From Planctomycetaceae bacterium (GTDB taxonomy: Bacteria > Planctomycetota > Phycisphaerae > Phycisphaerales > SM1A02): DNA of 46,712 nucleotides. The notes under the pieces were generated by a model. It ran no database searches, had not been told where the DNA came from, and saw nothing but the letters and a program-made list of their open reading frames with translations. The translations under genes were made by a program, and so were the position numbers. Below, piece by piece: positions 1 to 8,443 of the stretch (position 1 is the first letter of the stretch; each line of letters starts with the position of its first letter). The stretch lies in contig JAJTGL010000032.1 in the NCBI GenBank assembly GCA_021297795.1, positions 1 through 46,712 on the forward strand, given 5' to 3'.

Positions 1-174
1 GGTGGCGGCGGTGGCGGGATCGATGGCGGCGTCGGCATCGACGGAGGCGGCGGACGCCCCGGCGGCGGACGCCCCGGCAGCGTTCGTCCCGGCGGTGGAC
101 GCCCACGGCCGACCGACCTCGGCGGCGGGCGCCCCGGCCAGTTCTCCGGCACCTCGAGAGGAAACCGACCTTGA
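1..174 (+). CDS. C-terminal end of an upstream secretion-operon protein (partial, 5' end outside window)
   Basis: An open frame enters from the left edge in frame 1 and stops at TGA 172-174, giving the last 57 residues of a protein. They are almost pure Gly with Arg-Pro pairs (repeats of GGGRPG type) and have no recognisable fold. The stop overlaps the TTG start of the following gspK gene by four bases (TTGA), so it is the preceding member of the same operon. By position in type II secretion operons it is probably a pseudopilin of the GspJ/GspI class with a disordered tail, but nothing in the visible part proves that. Disordered Gly-rich tails recur in the next genes of this operon, which supports the frame choice. 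Confidence 0.6.
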   Translation, partial: GGGGGGIDGGVGIDGGGGRPGGGRPGSVRPGGGRPRPTDLGGGRPGQFSGTSRGNRP

Positions 175-1652
175 GTCGTTCGGGTCGATGGCATGCGGTG
201 CGCCGCTCGCCCGCGCGAACCCGCGGCTCTGTGATCGTGCTCGTGATCTGGGCGGTCGCGATCGCCGCGGTCATCGTCGGCGCGGCACAGGTGCTTGGCT
301 TCCGCGCGGCCATGATGGGCCGTGAGGCGATCGCCAAGGTCGAGGCTCGATGGGCCGCACGTGCCGGCATCGAGGAGACGCTCGCCGTCCTCGAGTACCA
401 CACCGAGCAGCCCGATCCCACGGACGCGCGGCAGATGTACAAGGATCTCGAACTGGTGGCGGACGGCGAACTCGGCTCGGGCAGCTGGGAGATCCGTCAC
501 GTCGAGGACGGCGTCGAGATCCGCGGCCCCCAGGACGAGCACGCGAAGATCAACGTGAACAACGCCACGAAGGCGACGCTTCTCGAGCTCAGCGGCATGA
601 GCCTCGACGTGGTCGACGCGCTCGTGGACTGGCGCGATTCCGACGACAACCCGGGCATGATGGGCGCCGAGTACGAGTACTACGTCAACCGCGACATTGG
701 CTACGAGCCGCGCAACGGTCCCTTCCGGACGATTGCCGAGCTGGAGCTGGTCGCGGGCGCCTACCCGTCCTCCGTGCGCGGCGAAGATGCGAACCTGAAT
801 GGTCGTCTTGACCCAAATGAGAACGACGGCGCGATGAGCGAGCCGCCGGATGACGCCGACGGCCTGCTCGACGCAGGTTGGAGCGGCGCCCTCACCGCGC
901 GAAGCTCCGGAAGCCTCGTCTCCGCGTCCGGCGACAACCGACTCAACCTGAAGGAGGCGACCGCGGAGGAGATGGAGGAGCGGCTCGGAGTCACCGCCCA
1001 GCAGGCCGCCTCGCTCCAGACCTTCGCGAAACGACAGGATGCGAAGCTCGAGATGCTGCTCACGCAGGATCTGACGACCCTCGCGACCAGTGGACCGCAG
1101 ACCGGACGCACCGGGCGCAACACCGGTGCCACCGGTGGCACCGGTGGCACGGGGGGCGCGGGGGGGACGGGCGACACGGGTGGCCAGAGCGGGCGGCAGA
1201 GCGGGCGAAGCTCGTCGGGTATGCGCGGCAACACGAGCGCGGGCGCCCAGAATCGGATCCAGGCGCTCGATCAGCAGCAACTGCGCAAGATCTTCCAGGA
1301 AGCGACGCTCGAGGACGGCACGGAGCCGATCCTCGGCAAGGTCAACCTCAACACCGTCTCGCCGGCGATCCTCCGCGCCATGCTGCCCGACGACCCGATC
1401 AGCGCGGACGCGATCATCGCCCAGCGCAGCGCCTCGAGCAGCGGGCTCCTCGCGATCTCCGACCTGCGGGATTCAAGTAGGATCACGCCTCAAGCGCTTG
1501 CAGCCTTGGCGCCGATGGCCGATACGCAGAGCTACGTCTTCACGGTCACCAGTCGCGGCCGTTCCGCGACAACCGGACTCGAGGTTGAAATCACGGCGGT
1601 GCTCGATCGTTCGACCCTCCCGGCCCGCATTCTGGAGTACCGAGAACAGTGA
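171..1652 (+). CDS. gspK: General secretion pathway protein K (minor pseudopilin)
   Basis: Minor pseudopilin expected at the tip of the type II secretion pseudopilus. The 493-residue product starts at TTG 171, which overlaps the previous stop and has a GAGAGGAAA ribosome-binding site upstream. A basic N-terminus precedes a hydrophobic helix (about residues 22-45, RGSVIVLVIWAVAIAAVIVG) as in GspK, which lacks the usual Glu5 consensus. Residues about 125-160 hold the NVNNATKATLLELSGM helix-hairpin-helix typical of GspK, repeated near residue 395 (KVNLNTVSPAILRAM). Residues 206-217 (DANLNGRLDPNE) form a canonical EF-hand loop. Residues about 310-350 are a Gly/Thr/Ser-rich linker. It is longer than usual GspK (about 300-330 residues) because of these inserts. 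It overlaps the next gene by GTGA. Confidence 0.9.
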   Translation: MSRSGRWHAVRRSPARTRGSVIVLVIWAVAIAAVIVGAAQVLGFRAAMMGREAIAKVEARWAARAGIEETLAVLEYHTEQPDPTDARQMYKDLELVADGELGSGSWEIRHVEDGVEIRGPQDEHAKINVNNATKATLLELSGMSLDVVDALVDWRDSDDNPGMMGAEYEYYVNRDIGYEPRNGPFRTIAELELVAGAYPSSVRGEDANLNGRLDPNENDGAMSEPPDDADGLLDAGWSGALTARSSGSLVSASGDNRLNLKEATAEEMEERLGVTAQQAASLQTFAKRQDAKLEMLLTQDLTTLATSGPQTGRTGRNTGATGGTGGTGGAGGTGDTGGQSGRQSGRSSSGMRGNTSAGAQNRIQALDQQQLRKIFQEATLEDGTEPILGKVNLNTVSPAILRAMLPDDPISADAIIAQRSASSSGLLAISDLRDSSRITPQALAALAPMADTQSYVFTVTSRGRSATTGLEVEITAVLDRSTLPARILEYREQ

Positions 1653-3703
1653 AGCAACCGCAACCGACCGCCATCGATGATCAGGTTCTGGTCATCGCCG
1701 AACGACGGGGAGATCGCGTTCGCGCGTTGCATGTGCGGCGCGGCGCACGCCCGACCGTGGTCGAATCTCGCGAGTTCGATGGGATGTCATCCCTCTTCTC
1801 CTGGGTGGATGTCCTGCACTGCGCCGACGTTCGCATGCTGCTGCCGGCGGCATCGACGATCGTCCGGCAGACCACGCTGCCCGCCGCGGTTCCCTCGCAG
1901 ATGCAGGCCGCGCTGCGGCTGCAGGCCGAGGGCATGTTCCTCGGAAGCGTTCCGTCGAACCGACTGGGCCTTGGAGTCCTCCCGGGCGGCGACGATGCCG
2001 AGCGGCAGGGACTGATCATCGCGTGGCCCGTGCCCTCGAGCGGTGAACTCGAGAGCGGACTCTCGGCGAAGCAGGAGAAGCTTGTCCGCTATCTGCCCGA
2101 GATGGCCGCCATGATCGTGCTCGCCACGGGCGATCTGCCGTCTGTGTCAGCGGACCGAGAGGTCGGATCGGTGGCGATCTCGATGCGCGGCCGCAAGGGC
2201 CTCGTCCTGCGCGCAGCGCGCGAATCGGTCGGCAACGACGGCGAGACGGCATGGGACTCGGGCGTCCGCAGCGCGATCGCCGAGACCGTGCTCAACGCCG
2301 GTATCGACGCCAGCCGCATGCAGGAGACGATCGCCCGCACCGAGGCGACGCGCCGCACCTCCGGCACGCGCACGACGATGCTCGACCCAGGCGTGCGCTC
2401 CGCGCTCGCCGAGTCGCTCGATGTCAAGGTCGCCGCGGCCGAGAGCGATTCCGAGTGGTGGAACGACTGGGCCGTGCTCCTCGCGGGCGCGGTGATCTCG
2501 TGCGGACCGCTGGCGGAACTCGCCCAGCTCCGTCGCGTCGAGGAAGGCGTCAAGACCTCGCGCCTCGAGGTGCTCGTCAAGCGCTACTCGGAGCCTTCGC
2601 GCGCCCTGCGCGTCTGCGTCGCCGGATTCGCGATCGTCGCGCTTGCGCCGATCGCGTTCGCATGGGTCCGCTCGGCGGTCATCCAGTGGAAGATGCCCGA
2701 GGAAGCCGCGGTCTTCGAGCGCAACCAGCGCACAATCGAGCAGCGGATCTCGCACTACCGTGAACTCGGGCGCCGCACGCTTCCCGTGACCAAGATCCTC
2801 GGCGACCTCGCCTGCTGCACGCCGGATGGGATCGAGATCGAGCAGATCCAGCTTTCAGGAACGCAGGGAGTCTCGGTCCGCGGCGTCTCGAAGGCGAAGA
2901 GCGACATCTTCGCCGAGAACCTCGTCACCGAGATGGCGTCGAACATGGATGCGTCCGGCGTCTTCGAGAAGTCGCGCCCCCGCTTCGACGCGGGCGACGG
3001 ACGCGGCATCCTGAAGTTCGACATCGAGGCGCCGATCGTGCGCCCGACGCTCGAGAGCCAGTATCCCGAGACGCGCGACTGGGCCAAGGCGACGCTTGCC
3101 CAGCGGAAGTACGGCAAGCCGAACGACGAAACCAGCGACGGCGATGCAGCGGCGGAAAGCTCCGCCACGGCGTCGGCGAACAACGGCACGGCGATGGCGC
3201 GCGCGAACCCCGACGCGGGGGCCGATCCCGAGGCCGCTCCGTCCGAACCCGCCGCACCGGATGCGGGCGCCGCGCGCGGCGACGACGCCGGAACTGCGGA
3301 TGGTGGCGACCGACGCGGCAGCGGCGCGGCAGCAGTTGGCGGTCCGGCCCGCGGGATCGCTCGTCGCGGTGATGCCACGGCGAGCGGCGCTGGTTCCGGC
3401 ACCAGTGGCGCGAGTGGCGCAAGCGGCGCGACTGGAACGGGTGGTGCCGGATCGACGCCGGCAGCGACCTCCGGCAGTGGAGCCGGTGCAGGCGGCGGCC
3501 CCGCGGCAGCCGCGCTCGCCAACGCACAGGTGCCTCCGACGTTCAGCGACGAGGAACTGCGCGCGATGACGCGCGACCAGGCGCGCGGACTGCTCGCCGA
3601 CTTCTCGCGCGCGAAGCGCCGCGCGGACCTCGATGCCGAGACCCGCAAGCGCATCGACGCCGACTTCAACCGCATCCTCGACTACCTGAAGAGCATCACG
3701 TGA
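1649..3703 (+). CDS. GspL/PilM-PilN-like inner-membrane platform protein
   Basis: 684-residue protein from GTG 1649, translationally coupled to gspK (GTGA overlap). The N-terminal cytoplasmic half (about 1-300) looks like the actin-like PilM/GspL domain: residues about 50-75 resemble the 'R..LP....Q...A..LQAEG' region that handles pilotin-like contacts. A single transmembrane helix lies near residues 320-345 (RVCVAGFAIVALAPIAFAWV). It is followed by a coiled-coil plus ferredoxin-like PilN/GspL periplasmic part (about 345-450). Residues about 490-625 are disordered Ala/Gly/Ser-rich. The last 57 residues (nucleotides 3530-3703) form a charged helical tail that also occurs at the end of the gene at 4341-5283. 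Expected to link the secretion ATPase to GspM. The family call rests on architecture and operon position, not on catalytic motifs. Confidence 0.7.
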   Translation: MKQPQPTAIDDQVLVIAERRGDRVRALHVRRGARPTVVESREFDGMSSLFSWVDVLHCADVRMLLPAASTIVRQTTLPAAVPSQMQAALRLQAEGMFLGSVPSNRLGLGVLPGGDDAERQGLIIAWPVPSSGELESGLSAKQEKLVRYLPEMAAMIVLATGDLPSVSADREVGSVAISMRGRKGLVLRAARESVGNDGETAWDSGVRSAIAETVLNAGIDASRMQETIARTEATRRTSGTRTTMLDPGVRSALAESLDVKVAAAESDSEWWNDWAVLLAGAVISCGPLAELAQLRRVEEGVKTSRLEVLVKRYSEPSRALRVCVAGFAIVALAPIAFAWVRSAVIQWKMPEEAAVFERNQRTIEQRISHYRELGRRTLPVTKILGDLACCTPDGIEIEQIQLSGTQGVSVRGVSKAKSDIFAENLVTEMASNMDASGVFEKSRPRFDAGDGRGILKFDIEAPIVRPTLESQYPETRDWAKATLAQRKYGKPNDETSDGDAAAESSATASANNGTAMARANPDAGADPEAAPSEPAAPDAGAARGDDAGTADGGDRRGSGAAAVGGPARGIARRGDATASGAGSGTSGASGASGATGTGGAGSTPAATSGSGAGAGGGPAAAALANAQVPPTFSDEELRAMTRDQARGLLADFSRAKRRADLDAETRKRIDADFNRILDYLKSIT

Positions 3704-4344
3704 CGCAGGCGAAGCCAACAACCTCATCCACCGAACGCGATCCGTTCGCCCGAACGATCGCGTGGTTCGGCACGCTTCCGCGCGCCGGCAAGTGGGGCGT
3801 CGTCGCCGGGGTCCTCTTTGGCGGCTTCATGCTCCTCGACGAGGCGATCTGGCCGATCGCCGACCGCATGAACGAGCGCTCGGACCGCTGGGAGGCGCTG
3901 CTCTCGCGCGCCTCGGAGCGTGCCGAGGGCCTGCCTCCCGACATCGCCGCCAACGCGATCGCCTACGGCCCCAACGAGGTGCCCGAGGACGAGGCGCGGG
4001 GCATGCGCAAGCTCGCCGCGTCGGTCGACGCGATCCTCCGCAAGAAGGGCGTGACGAAGTACTCGCAGGACATCCGCCGCGGCCAGCAGCTCGGCACCAA
4101 CGTGCTCGGCGACATCGCCGGCCCGCTTGGCGGCACGATGGGCCGCACGATCGCCGACATCGCGTTCGAGGCGTCGCCCGACGACGTGACCGGGATCATC
4201 GCCGATCTCGACGGAAGCGCCGACATCGACGCGATCACGGACCTGAAGCTCACGTACGCACCGGCGACGAAGCGCGTCGCGGTCCAGATGAGCGTCGAGA
4301 AGTGGGGTGTGCTCAAGCGCACGCCGAAGCGAGGTGGCGCGTGA
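3700..4344 (+). CDS. GspM/PilO-like assembly platform protein
   Basis: 214-residue protein starting at GTG 3700, overlapping the gspL-like stop by GTGA. A short cytoplasmic segment is followed by one hydrophobic helix (about residues 33-52, WGVVAGVLFGGFMLLDEAIW), a predicted coiled-coil helix (about 55-75), and a small alpha/beta periplasmic domain ending at the C-terminus. This is the layout of GspM/PilO, which pairs with GspL/PilN in the inner membrane to couple the ATPase to the pseudopilus. Length fits the family (about 160-220). The sequence itself carries no invariant motif, so the assignment depends on layout and on its place between the gspL-like and gspC-like genes. Confidence 0.65.
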   Translation: MTQAKPTTSSTERDPFARTIAWFGTLPRAGKWGVVAGVLFGGFMLLDEAIWPIADRMNERSDRWEALLSRASERAEGLPPDIAANAIAYGPNEVPEDEARGMRKLAASVDAILRKKGVTKYSQDIRRGQQLGTNVLGDIAGPLGGTMGRTIADIAFEASPDDVTGIIADLDGSADIDAITDLKLTYAPATKRVAVQMSVEKWGVLKRTPKRGGA

Positions 4345-5283
4345 AGGAACTCCTTGATCGCCTCCCTTCCGGATTGCGCGTCTCGAAGCCGGTCGTGATC
4401 TCCGCGGTCGCCGTCGGCGTGTCTGCCGTCGTCGTCTGGCAGGGTGTCGGCAGCGTGATGCGCGCAATCGTGTCGCCCTCCGTCGCCTCCGAGGAGGCGG
4501 ATCCCGACGAGCGTCTTCGGCGACTACGTGATCTTCAGTTCGCTGTCCGACAACGACAAGCGCATCAAGCTCGGCGAAACGAAGTCCGGCATCAAGGTCC
4601 TCGAGATCAGCGCGCCGTACACGGTGAAGCTCGGCTATCAGCGCGGCGAGTACACCGTGCCGCTGTTCGGCCGCATCAACGAGTCGTTCCTCCGCGGCGG
4701 CATGCCGGCGACGAGCAACTCAGGCATCATCGAGGTCAACGGTGCGTCGGCGGCCAACGGCAGCGCGAATGCGAACGCCACGACCGGTGCGGCGAGCCCC
4801 GGCGGAGTCGCCACGCCGGCCGGAGAGCAACCAACCGCGCAGCCCGGCCGCACGCCGCTCGAGGGCGGCCGACCGTCGAGCCCACCAGGTGGAGCGCGAG
4901 CGCCGGCGGGAGGCACGCAGCCCGTGACCACACCGCCGCAGCCGAATGCGCCGGTCGGTCCGGGAGACGAGCCGGGAGCGGATCAACCGCGCGGTCCGGG
5001 CCCGGAAGGCGAGGTGCCTTCGCCGGCGATGGAGCCTCAGCGCCTGCCGCCGCCGACCGAAGCGGACGGTGATGGAGGCCAGCCCGGAGTCGAGTTCGTG
5101 GACCGCTCCCTTCTGCCACCGCGGCTCGAGGATGCGCAGATCGCGGCGATGTCTCTCGCGCAGGCGCGCGAGGCGATCGCGGCGATCGACTCCACGCGAT
5201 CGTGGTCCGTGGACGACCACAGCCGTGCGCGAATGGATCATGAGCGATCGCAGCTGGTGGCGCGGGTGAACCGCGGGAACTAA
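4341..5283 (+). CDS. GspC/PilP-like secretin-linking protein, apparent frameshift near 4510
   Basis: The GTG at 4341 overlaps the previous stop (GTGA) and opens a frame with a cytoplasmic stub and a transmembrane helix (VVISAVAVGVSAVVVWQGV), running to about ADPDE near 4513. The sensible continuation (SVFGDYVIFSSLSDNDKRIK, then a small beta domain) lies one frame over, open from 4459 to the stop at 5281-5283. Neither frame alone makes a normal exported protein. Reading GAC GAG CGT as an original GAC GAG AGC GTC would restore the frame, so a 2-base loss in GAGAGC is the simplest explanation; a sequencing error is equally possible. The middle is Pro/Gly/Ala-rich and disordered. The last 56 residues repeat the helical tail of the gspL-like protein. 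Position before gspD suggests a GspC/PilP role, bridging platform and secretin. Confidence 0.6.
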
Positions 5284-5392
5284 CGCGATCGGTGTGCTTT
5301 CCGCGCGATTCGTGCAGCGCGGTCTCGACAGTACAAGAACGAAATCCCGTCCAGGATGGATGGCAGTCAGATTCCCTCCGCGGATACCCGCG

Positions 5393-8300
5393 ATGCAGAA
5401 CCGGAGCCACGACGTGCGTCAAGACCGTTCCTTCTTCAAGAGCCTCGTTCACGATCTCGCCCAGCACCGCGGCGGAAGCCCGATCGGTGCGGCATCGTTC
5501 CGCGCGGGACTCCTCGCTGGAATCTCGACGAGCGACATCGTGCGTGCCAGCGCCGCGATCGCCGTCGCGGGAACCCTCGCGGCACCGCTCGGCGCGACGA
5601 CTTCGGAATCGGGCCGACCCACTCCGGCCGTGCAGCCCTCGGCGAGCCCATCTCAGAACGCGCCCGGCGAGCCCACTCCGGCGCCCGCCGCGGAAACCCC
5701 CGCGGAAACCCCCGCGAAAACCCCCGCGAACCCGCCCGCTGCTGCTCCGACTCCCGCACCGGCTCCCGCACCGAGCGCGGGACAGAGTGGCGCGAGCGGC
5801 GATGCGGGCGGTGGCTCGCGCAACCCGCAGCCTGCGCCTCAGCCAGGCAGCGATGGCGATGACCCTCGCACCGTCGTGCGCTACCAGCCCGTTCCGCCCG
5901 CGGATGTTCCGCCGTCGCAGCTGCGCGGCGTGCGTGAAGGCCGCCGCGTACTCGACGACAAGCTCGTCAAGCTCTCGTTCAAGGACTCGGGCGTTCCGGA
6001 CATCCTGCCGTTCCTCTACGAGTGGACCGGCAAGTACGTGTCCTACAAGCCGACCGAGGTCTCGAGCATCAAGATCACCCTCATCGGCGACCGCGAGATC
6101 TCGAAGAGCCAGGCGCTCGACTACATCTTCCAGTCGCTCAAGATGAATGGCATGGCCGTCACGGAGACGGCGGACATGATCCACATCGGCCTGCAGACCG
6201 ACCTCATCAAGACCCAGCCCGGCGTCGTGCTCGGTCCGGACGAGGACGTGATGAAGATGGAGGACAACGGCCTCTTCGTCACGAAGGTGTTCCGCCTGCG
6301 CAACTCGCGTGCGACCGATGTGCTCGAGCGGATCGAGTTCCTCGTCCCCGAGGACTACGCCAAGCTCTCCGCGGACGGCGACTCGAACCAGATCATCCTC
6401 GCCGGCGACATCGGCCTTGCGAAGAAGGTGAAGACGCTCCTCGACATGCTCGACGTCCCGAACTGGGACGACTACGCGACCGAGACGTTCCGGCTCCAGT
6501 TCCAGGATGCGAACGCCATCAAGACGCTGATCGACGAACTCTTCGCGGATGATGGCTCGGCAGGCGGCCGCACGGCCGGCGGACGGACCACGCAGAACCG
6601 ACAGCAGCGCGGCCAGCAGCAGCCGGGCGTTCCCGGGGTTCCGGGCGCAGCCGGCGGCGGCGGCGGTGGACTCATCGTCACGGTCCTCGAGTCGATGAAC
6701 TCGCTCACCGTGCGCGCGACGCCCACGGTGCTCGCCGAGATCCGTCGCCTCGTTGCGAACGCCTGGGACCTCCCGCCCAACACCTCGGGCGACATCTTCC
6801 GCATCTACGACCTCGACTACGCGGATCCCACCAAGGTGCGCGATCTCCTCGGGACGCTGCTCGGCTCGGGCGGCGCCCGCACGGGCGGCACGCAGAACCG
6901 CGCGTTCGCCGGTCGGCAGGTGCTTCAGGGCGGCGGCATCGGCGATGGTTCGCCGTCGGCCGCGGTCGAGGGCATCTTCTCGATCGAGGCCTATCCCGAC
7001 TCGAACCGCCTGATCGTGATCTCGAAGACTCCGGAGAACTTCGACTGGCTCGACCGCTGGATCAAGGATCTCGACCAGCCGTTCACATCGGGCCTCCCGG
7101 TCAATGTGCCTCTCAAGCACGCGGGCGCAGTCGAGCTGAGCGAGATCCTCAACACGCTGCTCGCGTCGAGCGGCTCCGAGGGCGGCGGACTTCGTCTGCC
7201 TGAGGAAGGCATCCAGGGTCTTGCGGACAGCTTCAACACCGGTGTCGGCGCGAGCGGCGACTCGGCCTTCACCGGCGGCACGCAGGGCGGTACGGAGGAG
7301 CAGTTGCGCTTCCCGTGGCAGGGCGCGCGCGCCGGTCAGGGCGCGGGCGGCGGTACGCCGCAGGAAGTGAGCGCGCTCATCGGCCGCAGCCGCATCGTGC
7401 CGAACCCCACCCAGAACTCGGTGCTCGTCATGGCGCCGCCGGAAGTCGAGAAGAAGGTGATCGAGATCATCCAGCAGCTCGACAAGCCGGGACGTCAGGT
7501 GATGATCACCGCGGTGCTCGCCGAGGTGAAGGTCGGAGACGGCTTCTCGTGGGGCGCGCGCGTCGGCACGAACCTGTCGGCTCCGCTGAACGGCGGCGAC
7601 AACAGCGTCGGCGGCTCGGTCTCGCTCACGCTCGAGAAGGGCAACGGCGCCGTCGAAGGCGCACCGAACTTCGCGTCGCCGTGGTTCGACTCGAGCTCGC
7701 TCGAGGTCACGACCGGCGAGAACATGGAGTTCTTCCTGCAGGCGCTCTCGACCGACAACAGCGTGCGCATCCTCCAGCAGCCGCGCGTCTTCACCTCCGA
7801 CAACAAGGAGGCGAAGTTCGTCGCAGGCCAGGACGTTTCGCTCCTCACGGGCGAGACGTCGGGCTTCGGCACCACCGGTACGACGTCGAGCTTCGAGCAG
7901 GAGTTCGTCGGCGTGGGCATCAACGTGCGTCCGCGCATCACGCAGGACAACAACGTCGCGATGGAGGTCGAGATCCTGCTCTCGAACCTCTCGGCGTCGA
8001 CCCAGTCCTTCAACTCGAACCCGGTCATCGACCGTCGCCAGACCAACACGAACGTCACCGTGAAGAACGGCCAGACGATCGTGATCTCGGGCATCCGCCG
8101 CGAGCAGGAGACGCAGGTCGACAACCGCATTCCGTTCCTCGGCGACATCCCTGTGCTCGGCGCGGCGTTCACGTCGACGCAGCGGCAGAAGGAAGTCGTG
8201 GAGCTCGTGGTGTTCCTCGTGCCGGTCGTCGTCGAGAATCCCGACGCGAACGACTCGAACTTCAACGCCGACGAGCGCCAGCGCCTGCGCATGCTGTCCG

Positions 8301-8443
8301 AGCCGCTCGAGCACAGCTCCGACAAGCTCCTCAAGGAGAGCAAGTTCTTCGAGGAACTGAAGTCTCCGGCGCCCGTCGATCCCGCGCTCGAGCCGATCGA
8401 CGAGACCCTCGGACCGGACGCCACGCAGAAGAACAATCCGTGA
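5393..8443 (+). CDS. gspD: Type II secretion secretin (outer membrane channel)
   Basis: Forms the outer membrane pore of the secretion machine. From ATG 5393 the product has 1016 residues; upstream GTG 5294 is in frame, and no clear ribosome-binding site decides between them. A basic N-terminal segment leads to a signal-like hydrophobic stretch (RASAAIAVAGTLAAPLGA, about residues 47-64), then a Pro/Ala linker with a 12-base repeat coding AETP units. The N0 domain starts near residue 188, followed by N1-N3-type repeats with Gly-rich loops, and the secretin core from about residue 703. The hallmark IPFLGDIPVLGAAF is near residue 913, followed by the last strands (VELVVFLVPVVV). It is longer than enteric GspD (about 650) because of the linker and loop insertions. 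It overlaps the next gene by GTGA. Confidence 0.92.
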   Translation: MQNRSHDVRQDRSFFKSLVHDLAQHRGGSPIGAASFRAGLLAGISTSDIVRASAAIAVAGTLAAPLGATTSESGRPTPAVQPSASPSQNAPGEPTPAPAAETPAETPAKTPANPPAAAPTPAPAPAPSAGQSGASGDAGGGSRNPQPAPQPGSDGDDPRTVVRYQPVPPADVPPSQLRGVREGRRVLDDKLVKLSFKDSGVPDILPFLYEWTGKYVSYKPTEVSSIKITLIGDREISKSQALDYIFQSLKMNGMAVTETADMIHIGLQTDLIKTQPGVVLGPDEDVMKMEDNGLFVTKVFRLRNSRATDVLERIEFLVPEDYAKLSADGDSNQIILAGDIGLAKKVKTLLDMLDVPNWDDYATETFRLQFQDANAIKTLIDELFADDGSAGGRTAGGRTTQNRQQRGQQQPGVPGVPGAAGGGGGGLIVTVLESMNSLTVRATPTVLAEIRRLVANAWDLPPNTSGDIFRIYDLDYADPTKVRDLLGTLLGSGGARTGGTQNRAFAGRQVLQGGGIGDGSPSAAVEGIFSIEAYPDSNRLIVISKTPENFDWLDRWIKDLDQPFTSGLPVNVPLKHAGAVELSEILNTLLASSGSEGGGLRLPEEGIQGLADSFNTGVGASGDSAFTGGTQGGTEEQLRFPWQGARAGQGAGGGTPQEVSALIGRSRIVPNPTQNSVLVMAPPEVEKKVIEIIQQLDKPGRQVMITAVLAEVKVGDGFSWGARVGTNLSAPLNGGDNSVGGSVSLTLEKGNGAVEGAPNFASPWFDSSSLEVTTGENMEFFLQALSTDNSVRILQQPRVFTSDNKEAKFVAGQDVSLLTGETSGFGTTGTTSSFEQEFVGVGINVRPRITQDNNVAMEVEILLSNLSASTQSFNSNPVIDRRQTNTNVTVKNGQTIVISGIRREQETQVDNRIPFLGDIPVLGAAFTSTQRQKEVVELVVFLVPVVVENPDANDSNFNADERQRLRMLSEPLEHSSDKLLKESKFFEELKSPAPVDPALEPIDETLGPDATQKNNP
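5689..5736 (+). repeat. 12-bp tandem repeat, about four units, in gspD linker
   Basis: Units CGCGGAAACCCC at 5689 and 5701, CGCGAAAACCCC at 5713 and a degenerate fourth. Each unit encodes four residues of the Ala-Glu-Thr-Pro type in the disordered linker behind the signal peptide. The unit length is a multiple of three, so copy-number change would alter linker length without shifting the frame. Confidence 0.8.

Noticed and set aside
4736-8314. 1192-codon open frame on the minus strand across gspD
   Set aside because: It lies opposite the secretin, has a His/Arg/Asp-rich composition with no fold or motif, and arises from high-GC codon use.
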